DNA of 64,000 nucleotides from Euptelea pleiosperma (lineage: Eukaryota; Streptophyta; Magnoliopsida; Ranunculales; Eupteleaceae). A model generated the notes under the pieces. It ran no database searches. It was not told the origin of the DNA and saw only the letters and a program-made list of their open reading frames with translations. Below are positions 23,801 to 38,800 of the stretch, piece after piece (positions within the stretch are counted from its first letter, which is position 1; the number at the start of each line of letters is the position of its first letter). The stretch is from positions 15,409,103 to 15,473,102 of the forward strand of contig CM068549.1 of NCBI GenBank assembly GCA_035048495.1. Direction: 5' to 3'. Made by a program: the position numbers and the translations under genes.

Positions 23801-26800
23801 TCATGAGAACTATCCCTGTAATACAGGAACAAATCCACCACATTGAGTACTAAAGAAACAGCAAGGTCTTTGGGAAGCTCAACATGGTATGCTTGTTGTT
23901 GACTTTTTGAGGTTTCGACACAGTCCAACCTTCTTTTGCTTGATTTTGTTGTATGTACCCACTAAGAACTGTTATCTACCGGAAAAAAAAAATTTATTCT
24001 TTCCTCAAGAAGACCACATGGAGATCTCCTTAAATATATGGGCCTTTTTGTGCTTGTTGCAGCGTCCCTATACCTTGAGTTACTCTCTTCAATCTTGTAC
24101 CCCACTTATGCTCTGATCTCGTGTATACTCGGCGTGTCATTTGCATCTTCACTAACTCTTCCTTGGATTGCTTATGGAGCCAAGTCTAGCAATTGGTTTT
24201 GGAGCTATTCGGTACTCAACTTTTAACAAATATTTTTCCTGAAGGGCTTGGAAAGGCTTAAGTCCCATTAAGAAGTATGATCAATTGATCATCCAAATAG
24301 TTCTTATTTCTTAATAGGTTCACGCTGTGATTAACCACCTCCACTTTGCAGTCTACTTGCTTATGAAAAGCGATAATGAATTGTAGCTTAGTATCTATTC
24401 TTTTTTCACGGCGCCCTCCAACATTGACATACAGACTTCGTTCCCCTCCCAGACATGGTGTCATGTGCATTATGAAGTTAAACCACATCTTTAAAGAATA
24501 AATTTGCTATATGTGATGCATCTAAGCTCTTCCTACAGTATTAAGAACAGAAGAACTAAAATAAATATTGATGGGTGACTGCATGGCTCGGTGTTTATGT
24601 ACATCATGAAGTCAAACCACTTCTTTAAAGAATAAAATTGCTACATGTGATGCATGTAATCTCTTCCTTCAGTGGATGAAATTCGCCATATTTAAGACCA
24701 GAACAAGTAAAATAAATATTGATGGGTGAGTGCATGACATGGTATTATGTACATCATGTAGTCAAACCACCTTTTTAAAGAATAAAATTGCTTCATGTGA
24801 TGCATCTATTCCTAATTTCCTACAATGGATGAAATGCACCATCTTTAAGAGTGGAGTAACAATATTGATGGGTGAGTATGGATGCTTAAGGTCAAGGCAT
24901 GCAGATGCTGGACTGGATTACTTGGCAACATCGGCAAGGTTTTTTGGATTGGGGTTTACTTAATTGACTTTCTTGGTTGAAATTCCCTTTTAATTACCAC
25001 GTTATGTCCTAGAGGGAGGTGAATATGACAATTTTTAATTCCTCTGCGGATTCAATATGGATTAAAAATTAATGATCACACAAGGTGGAAAATGATCGAA
25101 TAATCAAAATATGAATCATCTACAGAACATAGATATGGGAAAATCTGAGACAAAATATGCAAACATTCACAATCACACGAGACTCAGATTTATAGTGGTT
25201 CGGCGACTCCGCACCTACGTCCACTCTCCAATAGTCACCACGAGTAGTATTATATTATTTTAATCATGCATTACAACATTTCCAATCGAAATAAATAATC
25301 AACCAACTAAGATTCACTTAGTCTCAATTTAACGAGAATCACTTCTCGCTCACCTAGAGAGTCAGCCTAGGCCAGTAGTCTATTTAGAGAAGCCCTCTTC
25401 TCATGGATCTACAATCCTCAACTCGATCTATATTAGAATCACTTCGATTCACCTAGAGAGTCACACTAGCCCCGTAGTATTTTAGAGAAACGGATTTCTC
25501 AAAGATTCCATCTTCCTCAACTCAATTTGATGAGTACTCACTCATCCACCAATCACAAACAATTCAGGTTTGATAATATTGAATTCACTATAAAAGGTTT
25601 GTTCTAGGAGATACTTATCTTTTGATGAATTTGATAGAATGGTAAATCCTCGTCGAAGAATTTGTCACAAGGACACTCTGCCAATGATGATCCTCTTCTT
25701 GGAGGAAGATGATTGTAGGAAACAATATACTTCGTAGTCTCTTCAAACAATTAGAGCAGCCTTCACAAAAGATGAACCAGATTTGCTCATGTGAAGCTCT
25801 CTCAAACAATCTAGAGCCTTCATAAAGGATGTACAGATTTGTACAGGTGAAGCTCTCTCAAATTCCAAATCTCTAGACTCAAAAGATGTTAATCAAAGAA
25901 TGTGAGTCAAGAGATAGCTTGATTGGTTCTCTCTAATGGAGGGCAAGGACTCTATTATATAAGTTTATTCCCTCTCAAGAGAAACGGACCTAAAAGAGCA
26001 GTTCGAATGACTTGAGTGCGCCAAAAATCGCACAAGATATTGAGTCAAAACGAGATCCGGAATAGGCGGGATTGACTGCACATTTTGACTGGTCGACCGC
26101 ACTTCGGTCGGCCGCTCATTTTGGCCGGTCGGCCAATCAGGTCAGAACCGAAATTTAGCCATGCTGAAAGTTTGGTCGGCCGCACAATTTGTCCGGTCGG
26201 CCACTCAGGTCAACCATAATATATGGTACCGAGGGGTCCGGTCGACTGCACTTTTTGACTGGTCGACCGGTCAGAGTCAGTAGACTCCGGTCGGCCGCTC
26301 AAAGTGGTCGGTCGGCCGGTCCTCACAGACCATCTCCGAAAAATACCCAAACAATTATAATAACTATCCTATGTCATTAGGATAGCTTTCAAACGATACC
26401 AAAAGAACCAGGAAATATCTAGGGTTAAATTGATCCGCTGGCAACGCGCGATGCACCCTTAGATGTACGCAAGTAACCGCAACACGAGATTTTTGACAGT
26501 GAACATTCATTGAGTGAGAACGTACTTTGATCATTCATATCTTCATGCTTGAGCTTGACTTTGTCTTCAGTTGAGCTTGAACACTTGGGTTGGTTTTCTT
26601 CAGCTTTAATTCTTCTTTGATTTGTTGATGAAGTCCACTTGATCTTTGACAATTTAGTCTTTAGCGAGCTCCTAACTCAGCGAGTTATATTACAGAAGAA
26701 CTAAGTATTCCTCGGATTGACAACCGAGAATTTTCGTTGGTTGGTTAAATTTTGGACTTTCTTATAAATATGGTTGACGCATGTTTGTTTGGATGACTTC

Positions 26801-29800
26801 TCTATCCTTGTAAATGGCTCTCATAGAGTTTCTTTCGGTTTTCAAGAGGGATATGTCAAGTTGATCTAGCCCTTTCCTATTTATCAAAATGTCGCATTGC
26901 TTAGTTAAAGAGTCATACATGAGAATACTTTTGTATTTTGTTTTATCTTTGAGGAGTACATTCGTGAAATGCTTGATGCCTATTTGGCATATTATGCGTG
27001 CAATGTTTGAGCTAGCATTCAACCACCTCGGAGATCATGTGCCATACCCAAAGATAAAAATGAAGAGGAAGAGAGAAAACATTGGTAATTTTATGTGGTT
27101 TGTCGCCTGAATGAAGATTACTTCCACTGGCTTTGTGTGAGTCAATTCACCAGCTTCAATTTGTTTTAACATATTTTTCCTTTTCCGTCTTACTTTTTTT
27201 CCCTCCCCACTCCCCCCTCTCACTCCTCCCTCTAAATTTTTCCCCCTTTTACATCACCCTCACCATATTTATTCAACATGTGCTAACCCACTCCAATTAC
27301 TTTAGTTAAGATCATGGTTGAAAACCTCGTTCCATCTCGGCCGAGATGTCTCGTACTAGTAAGGTACCGAGATGAACCACCCAAAGAGATCCTCGATCTC
27401 TGGGAGAATCATGAGAAGGGCGTGCAACCCAATATAGAGGAAATATAGTCCATTTACTTAGGTTGAGTATTGATATTGAGTCGACTTGACCTTTCGTGGT
27501 GCTTGGGACTACATGCCCATCAAGAGTAGGGATTAGTTGGGAATGTATCATCTCGTACCAAAAGCTTAATTGAAGTATTAAAACTGATTTGGAACTTATT
27601 TTCATGTTATATTTTCCTTTTATAACACAACACTTCTAGTTTGAAGCCTATTGGGATTAATGTTCCTCAACACTTCTAGTCTGAAGCCACCTTCACTGCT
27701 TGTTACTGTTGTAACTTAGATCGTAACCAGAACAAGAAGAATAAATAGATTAGGCTAAAGGAGAAGAGAGGAGAAGATTGGAGGAAAGAGGAGAAATCGT
27801 GTAGAGCATTAAGGCCTACACGATCTCACCTAATATTTATATTATGTGACAATCTGCATAATTACGAAGACCCCCTGCAATATCTAATATATTATAAGTA
27901 AGCCCCTGAGAACACTCCCCCTCAAGTTGGTGCGGAGATATCTATCATGCCTAGCTTGGATAACAAATGCTCTAGGACCGCTTTAGTAACACCCTTAGTC
28001 AACACATCAACAATAAGTTCACCTGATCAGCAATATTGACATAAGGTGTGGAAATAAGTTCACAGTTGAGTTTCTCCTTTATGAAGTGGTGATCCACTTC
28101 ATTGTGCTTCGTCCTATCATGTTGATCTGGGTTGTGAGCAATACTGATGGCAGTTTTATTGTCATCTTCCATATGTGGGTCGTCCATCCTCATTTCCATC
28201 TAAGGGCAGACCTCCATCAGCCCACAGTGCATCCAGTAATGGCATGACAGATGATCCATAAAGCTCCTAGACAACGATCCCTACGGCATCTGTACATTTT
28301 TCCCAGGTTGATTTTGACAGGTTGCACATTCTAATGTCTCAGTTGGAGGATTCCACCACTTCATCTATTTTTGCCCACATAGGTATTAAACAACCATTTG
28401 CCCCAAAAGATGGACCTGTTAGGGAAAGGTGAAACAACTATGTATACCAACGGGTTATCGGGCCAACACAATACGTGCGCGGGAAGACATCATCCGCTAA
28501 CACTCCCCTTCAGTGGGAATACACTCCGCTGGAGACTTGAACCCGCGACTCCCCAGGCCCTAAGGCTCTGATACCATATTAAACAACCATTTACCCCAAA
28601 AGATCGATCTGTTAGGGAAAGGTGAAACAACTATGTATACCAACGGGTTGTCGGGCCAACACAATACGTGTGCGGGAAGACATCATCCGCTAACAGTAGG
28701 TACCTCTTCCTCTGCCAATCATGTGTCTACCTCTTAGTCCAGATCCTGGATCATCGATTCAGGAGCTTCTGAGAACATGACGGGTATGCCTTCGTCCTTT
28801 CAGTCTTTCAATATTTGTTTAGGAAGGGATAAAGTTCGTTTAGATGATGGTTCCTTATCATCTATAGCTGGTAAAGGAACCATCACGGTCTCTCCTAGTC
28901 TTCCTTTATCCAATGTTTTACTTGTCCCTAACCTTACTACTAATCTTGTATTTGTTAGTAGCATTACCAAGAATCTGAATTGTAGTGTCACTTTTTTCCC
29001 CTTCATTATATCTCTCAGGACTTGGCATCGAAGAGGATGATTGGTAGTAGTTGCGAAGCGGACGGCTTGTACATTCTCGATGTTCTAGCAACTTAGCATA
29101 ACCTATACCAGATGTATGTGGGTGTACATGATGAAGACCAAAGATGATGTCTACTCCATCTTTAAAAATTTTCATACAATGGTATGTAATCAGTTTGGAA
29201 AGAAGATTGAGATCTTTCATTCTGGTAATGGAGGAGTGTACACTTATGGTGGTTTGAGACATTTCTGTATAGATCAAGGGATAGAACAACAAACCTCATG
29301 TGTTTTTACCACAATAGAATGGAACCGCAGAGTGGAAGAATCGTCGCCTATTGGAAATAGGGTGAGCATTGCCTATTGGGATGAATGTTCCTCAACACTT
29401 CTAGTCTGAAGCCATCTTCATTGCTTGTTACTGTTGTAACTTAGATCTTAACCAGAACAAGAAGAATAAATAGATTAGGCTAAAGGAGAAGAGAGAAGAG
29501 AAGATTGGGGGAAAGAAGAGAAATCGTATAGAGCATTAAGGCCTACACGATCTCACCTAATATTTATATTATGTGACAATCTGCATAATTACAAAGACCC
29601 CCTGCAATATCTAACATATTATAAGTAAGCCCCTGACAACTCTCCCCCTCAAGTTGGTGCGGAGATATCTATCATGCCTAGCTTGGATAACAAATGCTCT
29701 AGGATCGCTTTAGTAACACCCTTAGTCAACACATCAGCCACCTGATCAACAGTATTGACATAAGGTGTGGAAATAAGTTCACAGTTGAGTTTCTCCTTTA

Positions 29801-32800
29801 TGAAGTGGTGATCCACTTCATTGTGCTTCGTCCTATCATGTTGATCTGGGTTGTGAGCAATACTGATGGCACTTTTATTGTTACAATACAGTTGCATAGG
29901 TGCTTTGATAGGATAGCTAAGCTCGCTAAGCATGGTCTTCAGCCATAATAACTCACACACACCATGAGCCATAGAACGGTACTCTGCTTCGGCACTGGAG
30001 TGGGCAACAACTGGTTGCTTCTTGCTGCGCCATGAAACAAGGTTACCTCCAACATAAGTACAGTACACCGATGTAGAATGCTTGTCTATAATTGAGCCCG
30101 CCCAATCAGCATCTGTATATGCCTCAACTCGCAGGTGTCCATTCTTCCCAAACAGAAGTCCTCTACCTGGTTAACTCTTGAGGTAGCGTAAAATTGTGTG
30201 CTGCCTCAAGGTGTGGAGAACGGGAGCATGCATGAATTGACTGATGGCACTGACTGCATATGTAATATTTGGTCGTGTCAATGAGAGATAAATAAGTCTT
30301 CTAACCAGGCGTTGAAACCGACCAGGGTCGGCAACTGGATCCCCATCAATAGGATTAAGCCGGTGTTGCTGATCAATGGGTGTGTTAGCTGGTTTAGCTC
30401 CCAAGTTCCCAGCCTCCGTAGATCTAAAACATACTTTCTCTGTGAGATAAGCACCCCCTGCTTCGATCTAGCGATCTCAATACCCATGAAATATCTTAAG
30501 GGTTCCAGATCCTTGATCTCAAACTCTATCCCTAGGTACTTCAACTAGCAAACCTCATCTGGGTCATCTTCCGTGACCACAATATCATCAACATACACAA
30601 TAAGAGCAGTAGTACGGCCTTGACTCCTCTTAACGAACAGTGTATGGCTACCTGACTCCGTGAGTATCCGATCTTCTTGACTGTTGAGTTGAACCTCTCA
30701 AACCAGGCTCTGGGTGACTGCTTTAGCTCATACAAGGCTTTCTTCAGCTTGCATACAGGTTCTTTACCTCAGCCAAGTTGAATCTTGGAGGTCCTGTCAT
30801 GTACACTTCTTCCTCTAGAACAAAATGGAGAAATACATTCTTGACGTCCAGCTGGTGTAGGGGCCATGACAGGTTTGCTGCAAGTGAAAGGAGAACTCGG
30901 ACAGAATTCATCTTAACTACGGGTGCAAACATCTCCTGGTGGTCAATGCCCTTTGTCTATGTGAATCCTTTGGCAACCAGACAAGCCTTGTACATGTCAA
31001 TGCTTTTATTGGCTTTGTGTTTCACTGTGTGTACCCACTTGCGACCCACGGCTTCTTTCCTCAGGGCAATGGAATAAGATCCCAAGTACCATTTTTTTCC
31101 AAGGCTTGCATCTCTTCTAACATGGTTGCTTTCCACTTAGGTTGGCCAAGAACCTTTGAAACGCTAGATGGCATGGGCACAGTGGACAAGGAAGTCGCGA
31201 ATACTCTATGAGGTGGAGAGAATTGCTAATAAGACACAAAGTGAGAGATAGGGTGCTTGGTAGTACAATTTCGAACACCCTTACGATGAGCAATATGTAT
31301 ATCGATATCCAATGGTGGAATAGCAGAAGGATCAACAAGAATATCATCATGGGGGTCAGTGAGTACCGGGTTACCTGGATTGAGTTGGATTCCTTGGCAG
31401 TGAGATTGGGGAGTGGACTGTTTCTCCTTTGGACCTATTCTGGCGTACGTCTTTAGTGGTGACTTCAGTGATCTCAGTTGCATGTCCTATGGCAAGGTAT
31501 CAATAGTAGGAATGGACGTAGGCTTAGAGATAAGAGGTGGTGAGTCAAGAGGCATAGGCACGGGTAGGGAATTCTCCCCCTGAGGAGATATCGGACTCTC
31601 ATCAATCTTCCCAAGCTCCCCCTGAAGCGAAGTCCGATCAATAGAGAAGAAGGGGGAACTCTCGAAAAAGGTGACATCCAGTGAGATAAACCATCGACGA
31701 GTAGAGGGGTGAAAGCACCGATATCCCTTTTGAGTGGACGAGTAGCCAAGAAAGACACACCGAACAACTTTAGGGTCTAACTTGTCCTTCTTGTGATGAA
31801 AATGAACATAACAGACACACAACCGAAGACTTTAGGAGGAACCGAGCACACACGATAGGAAGGAAATAGGAGAGAAAGCGGAGATTGCAACTCAAGACTC
31901 TCGTAGGCATATGGTTAATAAGAAGGAAGCAGTCAACACGGCGTCGTCCCAATAACTCTTCAGGACCCCATTATCAATAAGGAGGGCACGAGCAACCTCG
32001 AGGACATGACGGTGCTTTCTCTTAGCAACCCCGTTCTGTTGAGGAGTGTCAGGACACGAGGTCTGATGGATGATGCCAATGTCTTCAAGGTAGGAAGCAA
32101 TGCCAGAATACATGGTACCCAGCTGATTGCACACCATCTTATGGAAAGACTAAAAGATAGCATGCACCTCATTCTTAGATTTCATGAGATAAATCTAAGT
32201 GTAGCGAATGTAATCAGCAACAAAAACCACAAAGTAGTAGAAGCCAAAGACAAAGGTAGTGGGGTTGGGCCCCTAAACATCAGAATGACCAAGTTGTAAA
32301 GAAAATGTACTTTTATTATTATTGGTCAGAAAAGACACCAGACATTGTTTTGCAAGTACACAAGTTTCGTAGTTTAATTCAAAGGACGGAACAGACGCAA
32401 ACTGAGGTAACAAACTCTTCAAAACAGAACGCGGTAAATGACCAAGTCTATTATGCCAACACATTAACAGGTCTTTATTGACTCTAGGACTACTGACTCT
32501 CGCACTAAACTGGTGTGCAACTGAGTATGGAGTCGGCTGGCTATCAAGCAGGTAAAATCCACCATCCTCACGACCACTGCCAATCATCCACCTCGTCTCC
32601 AAGTCCTGAAAGACACAATGAGTTGGAAAAAGGTAATGCTACAATTTAGACACTTAGTAAGATGGCTAACAGAAAGCTGGTTAGTGGTGAATTTAGGAAC
32701 ATGAAGCACAGAGGATAAAGATAAGGTGGGTATGGTAGGGATAGTGCCCTTCCCCGAGATAGAGGAGAAGGTGCCATCTGCCACCCGAACCTTTTCATTA

Positions 32801-35800
32801 CCCGAGCAGATATGGTAGGTGGAGAAAAGGGAGGACATACTTGTCAAAAGATCAGAGGCACTAGAATCAATGATCCAGGATGGACCATTGGGTGCTGTAG
32901 ACACATGGTGGGCTGCATGGGATGTACCTGTTTGACCAAATGAGGATGTAGATGTGGAATGGCCATCGAGCTGTGAAAGGAGCTGGCGAAGCCTGTCGAG
33001 GTCCATGCTAGAGATGGTACTAGATTGGCCAGAGGAAGGTATCATATCAGAAGACTCTTGTAACGTGAGCGGCGGAGGTCCCCTGTTTAGCACCAGAAGG
33101 CTTTTTAGATTAGCCATGCTTGCCTCCAATGAATTATGCGGGACAACCATGTAGACTCCAGCAGGTCTCCCAAGTGTGGCGATGTTTACCATGGTGGTCA
33201 CAAAGAAGTCTCTCTCGGTCATCCGATTTGTTGTGCACTGACCAATGGCCAGCATGCCGGCTACCGCTGCAGCATTCCAAAGATCTCTGACCATGACACT
33301 ACTACTTTTGCTTAGCCCGAAAAGATCAGCCCAACAACTAACTTTTCCTTGAAATTGACACTGACCCACAATGTAACGTCAAACGTGGAGAGCAGCCTTG
33401 CATTCCTAGAACAGATGCTTGACACTATCTTCCTGTTTCTTATAACGGTCACATCTGTTGTAAATAAGGCTGTAACCAGTAGATGAAGGTTGTAGAGAGA
33501 AGAGGGAAAAAGTGTAATGGAGGCAGAAGAAGGTGGAGAAGGAGATTAGGGTTAGTGAGAAGTTGTGGGAAGAGGAGAGAGAATTGTTTATTCATTCTCT
33601 CACACACTGTATATATATATGATGGGGAGAACCCCTATAAAAGAGTAGCACTATTCACGTGACACTATTCACACTGCACTATTCGCGTGATACTATTCAC
33701 ACGGCACTATTCACGTGAATAATGATAACCCAAAAAGAACAACCATGGGGGAAGTGAGACGCAACCACCCATTTGAGACTCCCACGTGGGTGTATTACAT
33801 AAACTTCAACCCTCCCCGTGAAGCTGGTACGAAGATATCCATCATGTCCAGCTTGCCAGTTAAGGTATGAAGAATAGACTTGTTCACCCCCTTTGTGAGT
33901 ATGTCGGCAACCTGCTCTTGTGTTCTCACATACGAAGTACAAATCAATCCTTGTTGAAGTTTCTTTTTGATGAACTAACGATCAACTTCAATATGCTTGG
34001 TCCTATCATGCTGGACTGGGATGTGAGGAATGCTAATGGCGGCTTTGTTGTCACAATAGAGGCTCATCGGCTCTGTCACCTGGAGTCCCAGTTCCTCAAG
34101 CAAGGTCCTCAACCAAAGGAGTTCGCACATACCATGTGCCATAGAGCGAAATTCTGCCTCTGTACTGGATCGAGCTATAATTGGCTACTTCTTGCTTCAC
34201 CAAGAGACAAGGTTTCCTCCAACAAGGGTACAGTATCCTGACGTAGACTGACGATCAGTAACTGAACCTGCCTAATCTTCATCAATATATGCTTCCACTC
34301 TACTGCATATTCTACGAACAGTATTCCACGACCTTGAGAGCCCTTGAGGTACCGAAGAACTCTGTGAGCTGCCTCAAGATGTGATGACCGTGGTGCATGC
34401 ACAAACTGACTGATAACACTCACATCGTAAGAAATATCCGAACGGGTGTGTGCCAAGTAGATCAACCTGCCAACCAATCGTTGAAACATAGCGACATCTT
34501 CAAGTGTGTCGCCCTCAGAATTCAGCCGATGGTTTTAATCTATTGGAGTATGTGCTGGTCGACCTCTCAAATACCCAATCTCATCCAGAAGGTCCAATAC
34601 ATACTTCCGTTGAGATATGAAGATGCCCATCTGAAACCGAGCAACTTCAATCCCCAGGAAGTATTTCAGTGGCCCCAAATCCTTTGTCTCAAATTCCGAG
34701 GACAAGGTCTTCAACTGCTTTATCTCCTTAGGAGCATTCCCAGTGATGACCATGTCATAAACAAAGACGATCAGTGCCGTGGTACTAGTCTGCTGGTGCT
34801 TCACAAACAACGTGTGATCGGCCTGACTCTGCTGTAGCCTGCTCATCTGATTGCACTGCTGAACCGCTCGAACCATGCCCTTGGAGACTGCTTTAGCCCA
34901 TACAGGGCTTTCCTTAAATTGCACACCTTGTCGTCACTTCCAGCAAGTTTCAACCCAAGTGGTAGTTTCATGTACACCTCTTCTGTCAGATCTCCATGTA
35001 GAAAGGCGTTCTTCTCATCTAGCTGATGCAACAACGAGGACAAATTGGCAGCTAAGGATAGAAGAACTCTGACTGAGTTCATCTTGGCCACTAGTGCAAA
35101 AGTCTCTTGATAGTCAATCCCATATGTCTGAGTGTATCCCTTAGCTACGAGTCATGTCTTGTACCATTCGACTGACCCGTCAACTTTATGCTTCACTGTA
35201 AAGACCCATTTGCAGCCCACATGTTTCTTTCTTCTAGGTAGTTGAACAAGTTTGCATGTTTTGTTCTTTTCAAGAACCTGCATTTTATCCATCATAGCTT
35301 CTTTCCACTTTGGGTGACTAAGTGCATCTACAACATTGGAAGGCAAAGAAACAGCAATACTGGCAAAATTCTGATACGACAGAGACAGACTGATAAGAGA
35401 CATAATGTGAGATATGATGTTCCGTACAAGTACGTACACCATTCCGAAGTGCAACAGGGAGGTCAACATAAGTACTCATATGACGATCAGAAGTAGGCGA
35501 TGCATGTGGCTCAAGAACAGAAATAGGAACTGAGGCAGGGACAAAAGCAATACCTAGAATTGGATCTAATGGGAGACTCGTAGATGTAGGCGCAGGGACA
35601 GCGGCTTGTACTTTCTTCTTGGTTCTGACATATACTTGTACATCAGCTGCAGTAGTGGAAGTGTCCTTGTCACTAGACTGAGGTCCTGGCATAGGAATCG
35701 GAGCCGACATAGGAATAGGGACAGGCATAGGGCTGGGGACACTCTTCTGCAACGTCATGCTCCCCTTGAAGAGAGGTTTGCTCACCAAAGAAAGGGATGG

Positions 35801-38800
35801 ACTCAGCGAAGGTGACGTCTATAGAGATGAAGCGACGACGGGTAGCAGGGTGATAACATTTGTACCATTTTTTATTAGAGGGGTACCCCAAGAAGATGCA
35901 CTTTAAGGCCCGCGGTTCTAACTTGTCCCTCGAAGAACGGTGAATATGGACATAACAAACACATCCAAAGACCTTTGGAGGAACAACGAAAGTCGGATGG
36001 TCAGGAACCAGGAGAGATAGGGGAGTCTGAAATCCTAGAACCCGAGAGGGCATACGATTGATGATGTAAGCTGCAAGTAAGACAGACTCAGACCAATAGT
36101 GTTTTGGAACCTGCATGTCTAACCGGAGAGCACGCTCAACTTCAAGCAGGCATCAATTTTTTCTCTCATCAGTTCCATTCTGTTAAGGTGTGGAAGGGCA
36201 CGAGGTCTGATGAACAATGCCATGAGATGCAAAGTAGGATTTAAGGCCCCCATCTAGGTATCCCCCCCCCTTCCTCCCCCCATTGTCAAAGCGAAGAATC
36301 TTGAGAGTGGTATGAAATTGAGTGGTAACCATCTTTATGGAACTCTTGGAAAATGGAGAATACAACATCTTTGGTTCGCATAAGCTACACCCAGGTAAAT
36401 CCACTAAAGTCATCCACAAAGGTAACAAATTACCGATATCCAAACAAAGAAATCACGGGCGTGTGGCCCCACACATCAGAATGCACAATAGGAAAAATAG
36501 TAGTACTTTCATTCTCACTGATGTGAAAAGTAGAACGACAATGCTTTGCCAGTTCACATGTTTCACAATGAAAGGGAACTGCAGAAACAGAAGAGAAAAC
36601 AGGAAAGACACGCTTTAAGACTGACACAAGTACATGACATAGCCGGTTATGTCAAAGCATTAACTGGTCTTTAGTGACTCTAATACTACAACTGATGCTG
36701 AATTGGTGTGCAGATGAATAAATCGAAGAATCCACGATGTATAAGCCACCATCCTCACATCCACTACCAATCGTCCGCCTCGACTCCGGATCCTGAAACG
36801 CACAGTGAGAAGGAAAAAACGTTACACTGCAGTCTCTTGGTAAGACTACTGACGGATAATAAATTAGTAATGAATTGAGGAACATGAACATCCCTTTTGC
36901 CATAGATAGAGGAATAGGTGCCATCAGCTATCCTAACTTTGTCACGATCGGAGCAAATACCATAGCTAGAGAAAACGGAGGACATACCAGTCATGTGATC
37001 AGACGCCCCTGAATCAATGATCCAAGAAAGGTTGGAAGGTACAGTAGAGGCGGAAAAACCAGTCCTAGTACCTATGTGAGCAAATGCAGATGTGGAAGTG
37101 GAAACTAGCCATTGAGTTGGGCCATCATCGGGCGAAGTCACTCAAGATCGGCAGGAGAGAACGAGTCCGTGTCCCCATAAGAGGTAGACTATGATGGTGT
37201 GGTGTCTTGAGTAACTGAGTGCGTTGGGGGACGTCCATGGAGCTTCCAGCAGGTGTCTTGGATATGGCTCATGCGACCACAATGGTCGCACTTGGGTCTG
37301 GGTCTGTCCCCAGACTCCTTTGGACTGGATTTTTAGCCCTTATGATTGGTGGTAGCCAGGACAGATCGGTCCGGAGTATCACTCCCACTACGGAGTTGCA
37401 TGGCTGAGCGGAGATTGTCATCCTTTAAATGTAAGCATAGACCTGTGCTAGAGAGGTGGAGGCAGGATCTCTACCAAGGATTTGAACACGAGCTCCCTCA
37501 AAGCTAGGATGAAGACCGGAGAGAAACTGGAAGATCCGAGAATGTTCAACCATGGCCTTAAAGGACTTGACGTCATCTGCGCACTTGGGGGAGTAACTCT
37601 GGTAGTGATCGATCTCCTCCCATTTGCTTCGAAGTAAGGCATAATATGTACCAAGCTTCATCTCCCCCTGACGAAGACAAGATATCTCTTGCTCTAGTTC
37701 ATAGAGCTGGGCGAAATTTCTCACTTGGGAGTATGTTAGAGATACGACATCCTAAACATCTTTGGCCGTTGGTAGGATCATAAACCCTTTGCTGATCTGG
37801 GTTGGCATCGAGTGAAGAAGCTAGGACATGATAGTCAGGTTCTCCATAACCCATACCCGGGGAGATTTGTCCGTCGGATCTGGTTTTTTAGCAACACCGG
37901 TCAGATACTCATTGTAGCCATGGCCCCCAATGTACATAGCGCAAAAGTCTTCTATTCGAGGGAGTTGGTGCATTGATTTTCACTGTGGTGATGTAGAGCT
38001 GAGGGTTGTGATCTCCATGAGAACCATGAGTCATAGAATGATCCTCAGAGGAAGAGTCAAAAATCCCAGTGTGGCCTCCGTGGAACTTATTTGAGTAGGA
38101 TCACCAAAAATAGCAAGTCGTGTACCGGAGGCTTCCAAAAATCCAAAGCCCAGAGGATCCCTACAGGCCCAATGAGTGGTGTGCCTAGGTCAAGAGGGCC
38201 CAGAGAGGTTTGATTTTGGAAGAAAATCAAAACCCAAAATAAGAGCAAGATCCGACGATTTTTGGAAACTAGGGTTCGGATGGTTAGAATCTTTTGAACC
38301 AAGTTTTTGAATGTTCGGATAAGTAATATGGAGGGGGCGGCTAGGTTAGAGAGGCCTCCTGTTGTGCGAATCGCGAAAAAAAAAAAACCCAATATCTGAG
38401 ATCGGGCCGATTTTTTTGGAAACTGGGTCTCCAGTGGTTAGAAATATGTGAAATGACCGTCTGACAGTCTTTGGGAGGATACTGGAGAGGGAGGCTAGGA
38501 TAAGGAGTCATATGTGGTGCGGATCTCGAGGAAATAAAAAACCCAAAACCTTGGGGAGCGTGTTGGCCGGAAAACTATTGAAGAAGCTTGAGAAGAGGAC
38601 TGCGACTGGATCTCTGATACGACTGAGGAAAAAACAGGCCAGGAATAAGATCCTTTGGTGTTTTGCCTCAGGATAGATCCACAGATCGTGCAGGAAGGCT
38701 CTCTGCGATTTCTCCAAAAAGTTCTTGCGGCTCCGAATGCTCACATAACAATCTTATATTGAAATGGAAGCTCTAGGGGACAAAGACACATGCCCTAGAG

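Noticed and set aside
26071..26322. CRISPR-like array from regular palindromic repeats
   Set aside because: Plant nuclear context, irregular spacing, repeats too short and too variable, and no associated genes.
26762..27022. Minus-strand open stretch next to P1 as a coding part of that element
   Set aside because: No known domain and no equivalent beside P2.
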